Below are positions 11,097-22,086 of a stretch of DNA of 64,000 nucleotides, in pieces. This stretch comes from Castanea sativa (taxonomy: Eukaryota > Streptophyta > Magnoliopsida > Fagales > Fagaceae). The notes under the pieces were generated by a model. It saw only the letters and a program-made list of their open reading frames with translations, made no database searches and had not been told where the DNA came from. The DNA is taken from positions 25,556,658-25,620,657 of the forward strand of contig NC_134024.1 of the NCBI RefSeq assembly GCF_040712315.1. Direction: 5' to 3'. Made by a program: the position numbers and the translations under genes. Numbering within the stretch: the first letter of the stretch is position 1; every line of letters starts with the position of its first letter.

Positions 11097-12176
11097 CTGA
11101 CGACCTTTCTCCAGGAGAATCAAGATGTCTTCTCCTAGAGCCATGAAGATATGCCTGGGATTGACCTCTCAATCGTGGTACACAGGTTGAATGTGTCGCC
11201 TATTTTTCCACGAGATCGAAGTATAGCGGAAGAAGTCCACAAGTTACTACAGGCAAACTTCATCAGGGAAGTTTACTACCCTGACTGGCTGGCCAACGTG
11301 GTGATGATCAAGAAAGCCAATGGGAAGTGGAGGATGTGCGTGGACTTTACGGACTTGAACAAAGCATGCCTCAAGGATAGCTACCCGCTATCGCGAGTTG
11401 ACGTTCTTGTAGACTCTACAGCTTGCCACCAGTTACTAAGCTTCATGGATGCTTTCGCTAACTACAACCAGATTAAGCTAAACAAGGCTGATCAAGAGAA
11501 GACTTCATTTGTCACCAGCCAAGGGCTCTTCTGCTACAAAGTAATGTCGTTCGGCCTAAAAAACATGGGCACAACGTATTAAAGGCTCATGAATAAGATG
11601 TTTGCACATCATATCAGAAGGAATGTCGAAGTCTATGTTGACAACATGTTGGTGAAAATTCGAAAGGAGGACGATCATTTGGACGACCTTAGGGAGTATT
11701 TCGACACCCTCCACTTTTACAACATGAAACTCAATCCGAGTAAGTGTGTAATTGGGGTGACGACTGGAAAATTCCTGGTGTTCATGGACCGTCGAGTGTT
11801 AGCAGGCGTTCGAAGATTTGAAGGCCTACCTTCTTCCCCGCCATTGCTAAGTCCCTCCAGGCCAGGGGAGGAACTATTCCTCTATTTGGCGGTGTCCTCG
11901 GTTGCTGTCAGCGCGGCCTTGGTCAGGAAGGAAGACAGGGTACAGATGCCCATGTACTACACCAGCCAAGCACTCCGTGGTGTGGAGGAAAGATACCCAC
12001 CAATGGAGAAGCTTGCCTTCACTTTAGTTACCGCAGCCCGTAAGTTGAAGCCATATTTCCAAGCTCACATTATCGTTGTCTTGATTAACAAACCTTTAAG
12101 GCGAGCAATGAGCAGTCCCGAAGCTGCCAGACGAATGGCGCTATAGGCGATAGAATTGAGTGAGTTCGACGTATAA
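11097..12176 (+). pseudogene. Tat 1 reverse transcriptase and RNase H
   Basis: RT motifs are in order: FIREVYYPDWLANVVMIKK, WRMCVDFTDLNKAC, LSFMDAFANYNQIKL and KVMSFGLKNMGTTY-stop-RL. The catalytic box reads EVYVDNMLV, so YVDD has become YVDN. Just after, GKFLVFMDRR joins directly to LPSSPPLLSPS. Compared with Tat 2 a segment of the RT connection domain is missing, without loss of frame. RNase H follows (MYYTSQALRGVEERYPPMEK). Stops at 11136, 11580, 12144 and 12174 sit at Trp or Gln positions of family motifs. Both the YVDN change and the deletion predict an inactive enzyme. Confidence 0.85.
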
Positions 12177-12690
12177 TACCATCCACGCACCGCCTTAAAG
12201 GGGCAAGTAGTCGCCGACTTCATTGCAGAGTTCACTAATATGGAAGGACAAGGGGCAGAAGAACATCATCATTGGAGTGTCCACACAGATAGGTCATCTA
12301 ATAGGCAGGCTGGTGGAGCCGATGTAGTGATCCATTCCCCCAAAGGAGACGAGATTGAGTGCATGATTCGTCTCGACTTACCAACAACAAACAATGAAGC
12401 AGAGTACGAAGCATTGATGGCGGGACTAGACCTTGCCAAAGCCGGGGGAGCAACAAGTATGGTTATATACTGCGACTCTCAAGTGGTCACCAGCCAGGTA
12501 AACGGTGACTACAAGTGCAAAGGGGAAAGAATGAAGAAGTATCTAGAGCAGGTGTAGAAAAGGGCAAGCAAGATGCACTCCAAGTTCATCCAAATCCTAA
12601 GGGGAGAGAACGAACAAGCTAATCACCTAGCTAAAGCCACATCAGCAGAACATATGCTTATCCCCGCTAAGGTACTTTCTTTTGTTCAGC
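12177..12690 (+). pseudogene. Tat 1 second (archaeal-type) RNase H
   Basis: The domain runs HHWSVHTDRSSNRQAGGADV, through LDLPTTNNEAEYEALMAGL and IYCDSQVVTSQVNGDYKCKG, to ENEQANHLAKATS. The core acidic positions are D (HTDRSS), E (NNEAEYEA) and D (YCDSQ). This extra RNase H after the normal one is the hallmark of the Tat lineage. A TAG at 12555-12557 breaks the frame. Confidence 0.85.
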
Positions 12691-13979
12691 TTTCAGCTTT
12701 GATCAATAATGTCGGCGTGTAGGAGATAAACTCCAGAGGCAATTGGACTACGCCAATAGTTTCATACTTAAAAGATAGCACGCTACTCGACGATAAGGAG
12801 GTTGTGAGAAAGCTGAAGGTCTAGGCAGCGCAATTCATCCTAATAAAGGACATCCTGTACAATAGGGGTTTCTCCCACCCATACCTAAGGTGCTTAAGCC
12901 TCGAAGAAGCAGACTATGTCATGAGAGAGGTCCACGAAGGGATTTGCGGGAACCACTCAGTGTCACGATCGTTGGTGCACAAACTAATTCGGGCTGGATA
13001 CTATTGGCTTACTATGCAGAAAGATGCCCAGGCTTATGTCAAAGCGTGCAACAAATGTCAGAGGTTCAGTAACATCATTAGACAACCGATAGAGGAGCTC
13101 ACCCCAATGATGGCCCCGTGGCCTTTCGCTCAATGGGGACTATTCATCATGGGCCCATTCCCAATAGCAATGAGATAGCTGAAGTTCTTAATAGTCGGCA
13201 TAGACTATTTCACCAAATGGGTAGAAGCTGAAGCCTTGGCCACTATCACAAAGAAGAGTGTACGAAGCTTCGTCTGGAAGAGCATCATCTGCAGGTACTG
13301 GATCCCTAAAGTCTTAGTATTAGACAACAGGAAAGAGTTTGACAATGACTCCTTCAAGGACTTTGGCTTACAATTGGGGATCAAGAACCACCATTCCTCC
13401 CTCACTCACCCTCAAGCAAATGGACAGGTGGAAGTCACAAATCAATCCTTGCTTAAAATTATCAATACTCGACTCGAGGGGGCAAAGGGCATATGGCCAG
13501 AAGAGCTGCCAAGTGTCCTATGGGTATACAGGACGACAACTAGAACTCCTATAGGAGAGATGCCATTTCGATTAGCATATGGTAGTGAGGCAGTCATCCT
13601 AGCTGAGATCGGACTCACAAGCTACTAGGTGGATAACCACGATGAGAGAAGGAACAACGAGGCCATGCGTCTACAGCTTGACCTAGTGGACGAAGTCAGG
13701 GCGACAACTGAGCAAAGGCTAGCACGATACCAAGACCTTATGGCCAAACACTACAACTCCAGAGTCAAGTACAGAGACTTCCAAGTTGGAGATTTCGTCC
13801 TGAGGAAGGTAACGGGTGCCACAAAATATCCCTCCCAAGGGAAGCTCAGACCTAATTGGGAAGGACTGTACAAAGTCACATCATGGCAAAGGAAAGACAC
13901 TTACCACCTGGAGACATTAGACGGACAGAAGTTGCATCACCCATAGAATGCTGAGAACCTCATGAAATACTACCAGTAG
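12691..13979 (+). pseudogene. Tat 1 integrase
   Basis: The HHCC zinc site is EVHEGICGNHSVSRS followed by ACNKCQRF. The catalytic core starts FAQWGLFIMGPFP; families have LDIMGP, so the first catalytic Asp is Phe here. The second Asp is in VLDNRKEFDN and the Glu is in HPQANGQVEVTNQ. The C-terminal part has VGDFVLRKVTGATK and PNWEGLYKVTSW. Stops are at 12720, 12822, 13176, 13626 and 13944. The natural end is TAG at 13977-13979 after KYYQ. Loss of the first Asp alone would abolish DNA joining. Confidence 0.85.
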
Positions 13980-14149
13980 AAGGCAGCATGAAGGACAACA
14001 CTCCTCATTTCCAGTTTACTTCTTTTTAGTTAATTTTTACCTACAATACTTGCTAAGCCCAAAGGGCAAGATATTATTCTTTTTGAAAAACAATTTTTAT
14101 TACTTATGCACATGTTTACCACAAATAAGAGGAGTTGTTTAGAAACGGT

Positions 14150-14830
14150 TTGTGTATGTGTGCATTCCAACGTTATTAAGTCCGCATATGGACGAAATCA
14201 CCAAGTCCACAAGTGGACAACCTCAAAGCAATGACCACAAGTAGTTGAATCATCCCAAGGGATGCTTACAAAGCAATTAAGTCCACAAATGGACGAATTT
14301 ATTTATTACTAAGTTCATAAGTGGATGACTCCAAAAGCACGTCCTCCAAATGGACGGATCATCAAAAAGGACGAGTTTACTAAGTCCAGAAGTGGATGAC
14401 TTCAAGAACACGTCCTCAAATGGGCAGATCCTCCTAATGTCCACAAATGGATGAATTTACTAAAGTTGACGACTCTATGACCACATCCACAAGCTGGATT
14501 GATCATCCTAAAAGATATGGAGTCAGCAAGTTGACGAGTCCACAAGTTGACGAGTTCATTCTAAAGTCCGTAAGTGGAAAAACTTAATACGACATCCCTA
14601 AATAGACAAACACGCTAAGTCCACAAATGGACAATTGTAAAACCACGCCTAAAAATGGGCTAGTTATCTTAAGGGATGCATGCAAATATGAACGGAACCA
14701 TAAGTGGACGACTTTAAGAACACATCCACCAATGGACGAGTTTACTACAAAGTCCATAAAAGGATAAGTCCAATACTAAAGTCCACAAAAGGATGAAATA
14801 AAGCAGACGGCTCTAGCATACTCGTCCAAA
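14150..14830 (+). repeat. Array of short imperfect palindromes (GTCCACAAGTGGAC type)
   Basis: About twenty units of the form GTCCAC-AA-GTGGACGA, with variants such as AGTCCACAAATGGACGAAT, recur every 25-60 bp. Most units are self-complementary. The array lies between the integrase stop and the antisense gene. No coding frame runs through it, and the region 13980-14150 before it is also non-coding. Confidence 0.85.
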
Positions 14831-15142
14831 GAATAATAGGCATACACATCAAAATAAGATATCAACAAATACGAACATAAAGTGACGAAGGTAAAATAGG
14901 CATCTTAAAGTCGTAAAGCATGTTTTCAACAAAAGCCCAAAAACAAAAGGGCACTTAAATTTGTCTGAAAATAAGACAAAATACATGGAAAAAAAAAAAC
15001 TAAACTACAGGGTCTTAAACGTCCTGAACGGGAGCGTTCTCATCATCTTTAGGAGGAGGTCTTAGGCGCTTGGAGCTGAAGGGTTCTCAACGTCAACAGG
15101 AGGATCTTCAGATGACGGGATTACAGGAGTGACGGGCCTTTC

Positions 15143-17317
15143 CTAGGCAGGTTGAGCAAGCACCATGACGTCATCTTGCACACCTTGCTCTACGTGAGTG
15201 GACTCGTCGATCACATCATTAGTGGTGTCACTAGCAGTAGGGGTCGTCGGCATAGGGTCATCCATGGTGACCCCAAACAAGTTCAAGTCTAGATAGACGG
15301 ACCTAACCTGCTTAAGGTAATCGTCGAACTCGTCACCATAGTAAACTGCGCACATGTCGACGAAATACTGCGAAGCCTTATACTCCCTGATGGTGTCAGC
15401 CCTGGCCATCTCTACCTACTCAACGAGGGTCGTTAGTTCCTTCCCTATGTTCGCCTTTACCTCTTCATCCTTTTCTCTAAGACTGGCCTCCTCCGTCAGC
15501 TTCTTCTTCAAACCCTCCACCTCCTTGTTCAAAATATGAAGGACTTCCTTGTATTGTGCTTGCTCATCAGTCAAGGTCTCATTAAGTTTTCTAAGGCGAT
15601 TGATCACCCCTTCCTTGGCAACACACCTATCTTGGAGCACCTTCATATGCACCAATGCCTGCAAAGCAAGGCAACCGTCAGCTAAAAAAAAACAAATTAG
15701 AGAATCATAAAGTACAGGAATCAAAGGGAAAAGACGTACCCTATAAAGATCGAAAAGACCTGACGACCCCAGGTCCCCAGTTTCCTAATTACCGCAAGGA
15801 TCTAAGTTCGTCTCCTTGATGATTGACTCAACCATCTCAACAGCGTATCCCTTATGTGTGAAGAGACGACGAGTTCCCTAGTTAACGGGGCCTGTCGCCA
15901 TCATTAGGCCTTTGCTAGCCCCATGACCTTGGTTGGGAGGTGACGACTTCTTCAATTGTTTGTCAGTTGTGGGAGTAACTTTGCCCTTCTTAGCAAGTTG
16001 GTCCTTCTTCCCTTTAGCCTTATGTTTAGGCACCCCTTTCCCAACGACCTTGGAGCTGATGAGGATGCCACCTCCTCACCAAGGCTCTCAATCTGGCTAC
16101 CTCCACTTCTACAAAGGATGAATGATGAGGTTAGATACGTAGACAACATGTGAATGACGAAGAGCAAAAGGAAAGGAATGAAGTACTTACGTCGATGAGA
16201 ATAATTGTTCAATATGCGAGCTGCCGGCGTTGGCTCTGGACCACTACAATAGGCGTGTAGGGTATCAAGAGTAATTAGGTCCCTACACTTCCTTTCCTCG
16301 AATGGAATATCTAGAACCCGACGTATAAACACCTTATGCTCTTCAGTTATACACAGACAGATGCTCGTTGAAAAGAAAAGTAAACGACGTTAAAAAGTTG
16401 ACGAATAAGCTAGAAAAGTAAAGAAGCAGACGGCGCTAAACCTGATTCCCTAACAATGCCCCAAGTGTTGTCAAAACCATGAGGCATTGTGACCCACTCC
16501 TCTGGACGACATACCTAATCCGTCCCTTCAACAAAAAAGTATCTACCCTTCCACTTCCTATTGGAGTCAGGCATGTCTGACACCATCCTAAGTGTTTTCT
16601 TCCTCGCTGAAAAATGGAATATTCCTTGAGACGAGGCGATGTGCTGGGGTCAATAGCACCAAAAGAACTCGTTCAAGGTAAGCTGACGGTTCCCACCGCT
16701 AAGACGACCCATAGGATTTCGGCTCCAATAAATATTCTCCAAGCATTGGGAGCAATTTGGCTGACGGATATGCCAAAAAAATTGGCCAACTGACGGTGTA
16801 ACGATGTTAGTGGCAATTTCAGCCCGACAACAAGCATGGCAACATACATGCCAACGTCTGCAGTCCTTCTCGAGTAACACTTCTCAAACTTCTCGGGGAG
16901 ACGGATTGGGATATTCTCAGGAATTTGGAAATGATCCCTTAGGTCTTTAAAAATCTTGGTCGTCATCGACGACCTTAAATCGTTGATGGACCAAATCTTA
17001 GGAAGGATAAAAGGACAGGTGTGACCATCCCCTGGGCTTCCCAAACTACCTCCCTCAGCAACTCTCTCGTCACCCTCAACCTCATCCTTGTCATCTTCTC
17101 TACCATATTCTTCGTCCTCTCTTCCCTCGTCATCCTCATCCTCTCCTTCATCTCCATCACCATCATAGCTTTCTTCTTCATCAGGAGAATGGGCTGACGG
17201 CCCCCTCTCTAATGACTAGGAGAAGCCTTCCTCAGGCTCATGACCTGACTAGAAGATTTCATTGTAGCTTGCTCCCGCACGGATTGACGATTGCTCACTC
17301 ATCGCTTCTCTAGACAT
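15143..17317 (-). pseudogene. Antisense gene of Tat element 1 (putative gypsy-type transposon protein), spliced, broken
   Basis: This gene is read opposite to gag-pol. Exon 1 starts at ATG 17317-17315 (MSREAMSEQSS), has an acidic stretch, then PFILPKIWSINDL, FQIPENIPIRLPEKFEKCY, LHRQLANFFGIS and QIAPNAWRIFIGAE. A frame change near 16715 leads to GGNRQLTLNEFFWCY. Later exons carry FIRRVLDIPFEERKC. A GT-AG intron at 15739-15659 joins LGSSGLFDLYR to ALVHMKVLQDRC in phase. A coiled coil follows, then TIREYKASQYFVDM and YYGDEFDDYLKQV. In-frame TAGs interrupt it, including two in exon 1 and one at 15418-15416. The family is known as an extra antisense frame in Tat elements; its function is unknown. 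Confidence 0.75.
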
Positions 17318-17541
17318 CTACACCTACAAGCGACACAGGTATTCTAAGAACCTAAGTTAACGACCTTTCTAGAGAAGTAACGACCAAACTACAAAAACAA
17401 AATGTAAAATGAAATAAAAAGAGAAGGGGAGAAGACTTATGAAGTTAGTAGAAGGTTCTTTGAGGAATAACGACCCTAGCAAGACGATGATAGCAAAAGC
17501 AACAAGATCAGTATGTTAATTGAAGCAAGATGACGAGCTCT

Positions 17542-18932
17542 TGTTGGTTAATTTGGTTTTGTATCTCATACAAAACACACAGTGGAAGCAACAAACATGG
17601 TTCTATTTCATTTATGATTAATAACATGCACTATGTAAATTTCAGAATTTAAGAATAAGATAGCGTACCTTGGTGTGGTGAAATTCAAAACAAAATATTA
17701 GAAGTACTTGGGAGCACTTTTAATCTTCACTCCAATTCCACTTTACACCCAAGAAGTATGGTCATTCAATCAGCTTTCAAGGGAGAATAAAGGAGTGGCT
17801 TCACTCATATATACACACCATTTCATAATGATGTTTCTTTCTCTTATAAAAAATTTTGTATGCTTCTCCCTTTATATCTAACGGATTATCTAATTGGGCT
17901 GGCCTATTGGGCTTTTCCAATTGGGCTTTAGTGTGTGGTTTAGAGAGGGACCAATAAGATACTAGCTCCAATGGGCCTTTAGGCTTTTCTGTCAATTCTT
18001 GACAAGTCCAAAGTTACCATTAATTATATTTAATACCACTATATAAATATAATTGCACTTTGGACCTTATTATTAAATTATATCTCAAGACTTTATTGTA
18101 CATGCAACCCCTTCATAAAATATTCGTAGTAATATAAAGTCATTAATATAGACTGCCACTTTGAATATTACTACATCTTAATTCCTTGAATACCCGGTTT
18201 AATCTTTTAAGTTATGCATCATATATTTATAAAATCCAATTCCATAAACATATACTTTAGTAACTCCTTACTAAAGTGGTTAGGCCTAACACTCTGAATA
18301 ACCAAACTCATTAAACTTATCTCAAGAGAATATTTTATATCTCCATTAATAGACTATTAATTCCATCTTGAGAATATATGTTCCATTAACATTAAATGTA
18401 GTTGCCCAACATACTGAGATTTTGATTGTAACTTAAGACCTCACTCCTAATATATCAAAGCAACCTATATTTTATGATCAAGTCCATTATTCAATTAGGA
18501 TTAGGAGTTCATGTAAATAGAAGTCGTGAGTTTATTATTCATTTGACAATCGTTAGTGGAATAATAAATCTCACAACGGTTCAGTTCAATATGTTTTAAT
18601 TCTTAAAACATATCAACATACTAATTAGAAATCTCCATTTACATGATCAAGAAAAATTATCTTAGTTGATATGTTATAATCTTCGGAGATGAAATGCCCA
18701 ACTTCATCACTGACTACGAACTAAAATTCTAAGTTTACAAAGACCTTGTGATTTATATCTTTTGTGACTAAATCACATACTATGTATCTCATGGACTATA
18801 TGATAATGTTCCAATATTCATTTACCATTATTTTTAGATAATAATAAAACAATTTTATTAATTACAACACTAAGTCATACATAATGTCATACATAGCATC
18901 ATACAATAGGATTTAAGGGCACACATCCTAAC
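17542..18932 (-). repeat. 3' LTR of copia C1
   Basis: The segment is bounded by TGTTGGTTAATTT at 17542 and CACATCCTAACA ending at 18932, so on the minus strand it opens TGTTAGGATGTG and closes AACCAACA. A purine tract GGACAAGCGGGAG lies just outside on the minus strand (about 18935-18950), as expected before a 3' LTR. Its inner end matches the 5' LTR fragment at 32270-32539. Confidence 0.85.
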
Positions 18933-19952
18933 AACTCCCGCTTGTCCTAAAGACTATTGTGCACTAATCTAACTCCCATTACCTCCAAATGAGACTCAAA
19001 AGTCCTTTGGGGCAAGGCTAAGTAAAGGGATCTGCTAGATTTTTTGCACTATCTATCTTTGCTACTGCTACCTCTCCACGAGTAACAATGTCTCGAATGA
19101 TTTGGTACTTTCTTTCTATGTGCTTTCCTTTCTTGTGATTTCTTGGATCCTTGAATTGTGCAACCGCTCTACTATTGTCGCCGAACAATGTAATAGGAAC
19201 TTGCTTAATTCTCATAATACCAAGATCAGAAAGGAATTTCTTGAGTCAAACAGCATCCTTTTCCGCTTCACAAGCAGCAACATATTCAACTTCCATGGTG
19301 GAGTCGGCAATACAAGATTGCTTAACACTCCTCCAACTTATGTCTCACTTCCCAAGGTGAATATACAATCTGAAGTGGACTTTCTGAAATCAAGATTTAA
19401 CTGAAAATCTGAATATGTATAGCCAATGGAAGTTAAATCCTCACAACGGCAAACAAGCATATAATCCCTCGTTCTCCTTAGATACTTGAGAATATGCTTT
19501 ACCGCTTGCCAATGTTTAGGTCTTGAATTTGATTGATATCGATTGACCATGCCCACTGAATAATAGATGTCCGATCTAGTACATAGCATGGCATACATGA
19601 GACTTCCCACTGCTAAAGCATAAGGAACTTGTCTCATCATGTTTTCTTCCGCAAGAGTCTTAGGCCTTTGGTCATCAGACAGAGGAACTTCATGTTTGAA
19701 AGGAAGTAATCTTTTCTTAGAGTTTTGCATGTTAAACCGTTCTAGAACCTTATCTATATATCCAGTTTGTGACAAACCCAACATCTTATTCTTTCGATTT
19801 CGCCAAAGTTTGATCCCTAGAATATAGTTAGCTTTGCCCAAGTCCTACATATCAAATTGGTTTGACAATCAAAATTTAACCGATGACATTACCCCTACAT
19901 CATTTTCAATGAGTAGAATATCATCAACATAAAGCACTAGAAACATTACTAC
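18933..19952 (-). pseudogene. C1 reverse transcriptase C-terminal part and RNase H
   Basis: Read from 19952 down: LVLYVDDILLI (catalytic YVDD), DLGKANYILGIKLWRN, LGLSQTGYIDKVLERF, YALAVGSLMYAMLCTRSDI and HILKYLRRTRDYML. RNase H follows: SDFQLNLDFRKSTSDCIF, TLFGDNSRAVAQFKDPRNHK and KHIERKYQIIRDIV, ending LADPFT before the polypurine tract. Stops occur near 19338, 19018 and around 19845. The YVDD region is continuous with 28221 onward once C2 is removed. Confidence 0.85.
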
Positions 19953-21333
19953 TGTTGGGGTTTATGCCCTAAAATCTAATTTATTGGCATGTCATAAATA
20001 AATAATTTATTTAATTATATGAGACTATTTATAAATGAACTAATGGGACATTATCTTAGTCCATGAGATGCATAGTATGTGATTTATGTGAAAAGTCACA
20101 GAAGATATAAATCAGAAGTTCTTTGTAAACTCAAAATTTTAGTTCGTAGTCGATGATGAAATTGGGCATTTCATCTACGAAAACTATAACATATCAACTA
20201 AGACGATTTGTCTTGATCATGGAAGTGAAGACTTCTAGTTGGTATGTTGATATGTTTTAAGAGTTAAGACATATTGAACTGAACTCCTGCGAGATTTATT
20301 ATTCTCCTAACAACTGTCAACTGAATAATAAATCTCATGACATGAACTTTTAATCCTGAAAGGATAATAGATCTGATCACGAAGTGTAAGTTGCTTTGAT
20401 ATATCAAGAGTGAGATCTAAAGTCACGATCAAAACCTCAGTATGTTGGGCAGCCACATTTAGTGTTGATGGAACATATATTCTCAAGATGGAACATATAT
20501 TCTCAAGATGGAATTCATAGTCTCTTAACGGAGATATAAAATATTCCCTTAAGATAAGTTTAATGGGTTTGATTATTCAAAGAGTTACTAAAGTATATAT
20601 TTATGTAATTGGATTTCATAAATATATGATGAATAACTTAAAGGATTAAACCGGGTACTTAAGGATTAATATGTAGTAATCTTCAAAGTGGCAGTCTATA
20701 TTCATGACTTTGTATTATTACAAATATTTTAATGAAGGGGTTGCATGTATAATAAAGTCTTGAAATATAATGTATAGATAAGGCATAGAGTGCAACTATA
20801 TTTATATAGTGGTATTAAATATAGTTAATGGTAACTTTAGATTTGTCAAGAGTTGACAGAAAAACCCAAGACCCATTGGAGCTAGTGTCCTATTGGTCCC
20901 TTTTGGTCTCACTCCAAGACACACACAAGAGCCCAATTGGAATGGCCCAAAAGGCTAGCCCAATTAGATAATCAGTTATATATAAGGGGAGAACCATACA
21001 TAATTTCATAAGTTTTTTCATTAAGTAACAACATCATAATGAAATGGTTTGTATGTGAGTGTTGGACACTTTCCTATTCTCTCATTGGAAACTGATTGAG
21101 AGACCACATTTCTTGGGTATTAAGTAGAATTGGAGTGAAGATTAAATGTGTTCCCAAGTACTTCTAATATTTGGTTTGGAATTTCACCGCACCAAGGTAC
21201 GCTTTCTTGTTTTTAAATTCTGAAACTTACATAGTACATATTATCAATTGCGAATGAAGTAGATCCATTAATTTTCCACTGCGTATATTTTGTATGAGAT
21301 ACAAACACATATTTTCCATGTATTTTCCAACAA
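19953..21333 (+). repeat. 5' LTR of copia C2 (1381 bp)
   Basis: It begins TGTTGGGGTTTATG and ends GTATTTTCCAACA. By eye about 20 differences separate it from the 3' LTR over the first ~260 bp. It has an extra 21-bp tandem duplication (GATGGAACATATATTCTCAA) at about 20467-20508 that is single in the 3' copy. Confidence 0.9.
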
Positions 21334-21351
21334 TTGATATTAGAGCAGTCT
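21334..21351 (+). other. Primer binding site of C2
   Basis: ATTGATATTAGAGCAGTC follows the 5' LTR directly. It resembles the initiator-tRNA-Met site TGGTATCAGAGC used by many copia elements, with two or three mismatches. Confidence 0.7.
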
Positions 21352-21654
21352 TCAATTTCGAATTGTATAACATGTTTTGTGAGTTTTGGAGTTAGGCACA
21401 ATAGTTTCATGATGTTAGAAATTAATTTTCTGCATGGTTGTTGAAATTATTGATTGATGAAAATTGATTTTGATGTTATAATGTTGTTTAAATTTGAGTT
21501 TAAGTATGTTAAATTGAATTTTAAGGCTATAGTATACATGATATTCAATTTAGATATCAATCTCTATCCATTATGTTCATATGATGATTTTTTTGTTCAT
21601 AAAAACATTAAAAAACTGTCTTAGAAAAATTCTGAAAAAATTCAAAATTCGCGA

Positions 21655-21850
21655 AGCTCAATCGATCGAGAATCTATCGAGAATCAATCGAGCTGGCAGA
21701 AGTTTTCTCAACCGATCGAGGATCTATTGATCATCGATTGAGCTTCACAAAATATTTCTCGATCGATTGAGCATCTGTCGAGGATCGATCGAGCAGCCAG
21801 AACTTTTCTCGATCAATCGAGGTACATTCTCGATCGATCGAGGACTGAAA
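21655..21850 (+). repeat. TCGATCGA-rich leader segment of C2
   Basis: At least eight words of the type CTCGATCGATCGAG, TCGATTGAGC or TCGAGGATCGATCGAGC are packed in about 200 bp of non-coding leader. The same vocabulary recurs in C1 (31864-31945) and C3 (49540-49870). Confidence 0.8.
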
Positions 21851-22086
21851 ATCCAGAATTTTCTTTAAGTGTTTTTTACATATATAAAGAGCAAGGCTAT
21901 ATGTGATGAGATTACACATAGTTCTAACTATAAGACCTAATGAGATCAATGGTATTAGTTAAATAGAACTCTTAGTCCTAAATAGTTTGGGACTTGTCCT
22001 TTAACAAACATTCTAATGCGATTGGAATTGTTGTATGTTTAAAAGTCCTTAATTTATTTTAATTAGAAGTTTTAATGAGATTAAAA

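Larger units (their letters stand above)
8442..17541 (+). mobile_element. Tat element 1 (Ty3/gypsy, Tat lineage), truncated at both ends
   Basis: The order is LTR remnant, primer binding site, gag, protease, RT, RNase H, a second archaeal-type RNase H, integrase, a palindromic repeat array, and an antisense gene. The second RNase H marks the Tat lineage. The 5' LTR is cut at 8442 by the CACTA end. The 3' LTR is lost where copia C1 begins at 17542. From about 9413 to 13979 the polyprotein stays in one frame and is broken by nonsense codons. Confidence 0.9.

Noticed and set aside
14150..14830. CRISPR-like spaced repeats
   Set aside because: Units are irregularly spaced, imperfect and inside a plant retrotransposon; no prokaryotic context exists.
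16975..17181. Methionine/arginine-rich frame on the minus strand
   Set aside because: It is an out-of-frame reading of the acidic stretch in the Tat 1 antisense exon, whose frame (from ATG 17317) continues into conserved motifs.
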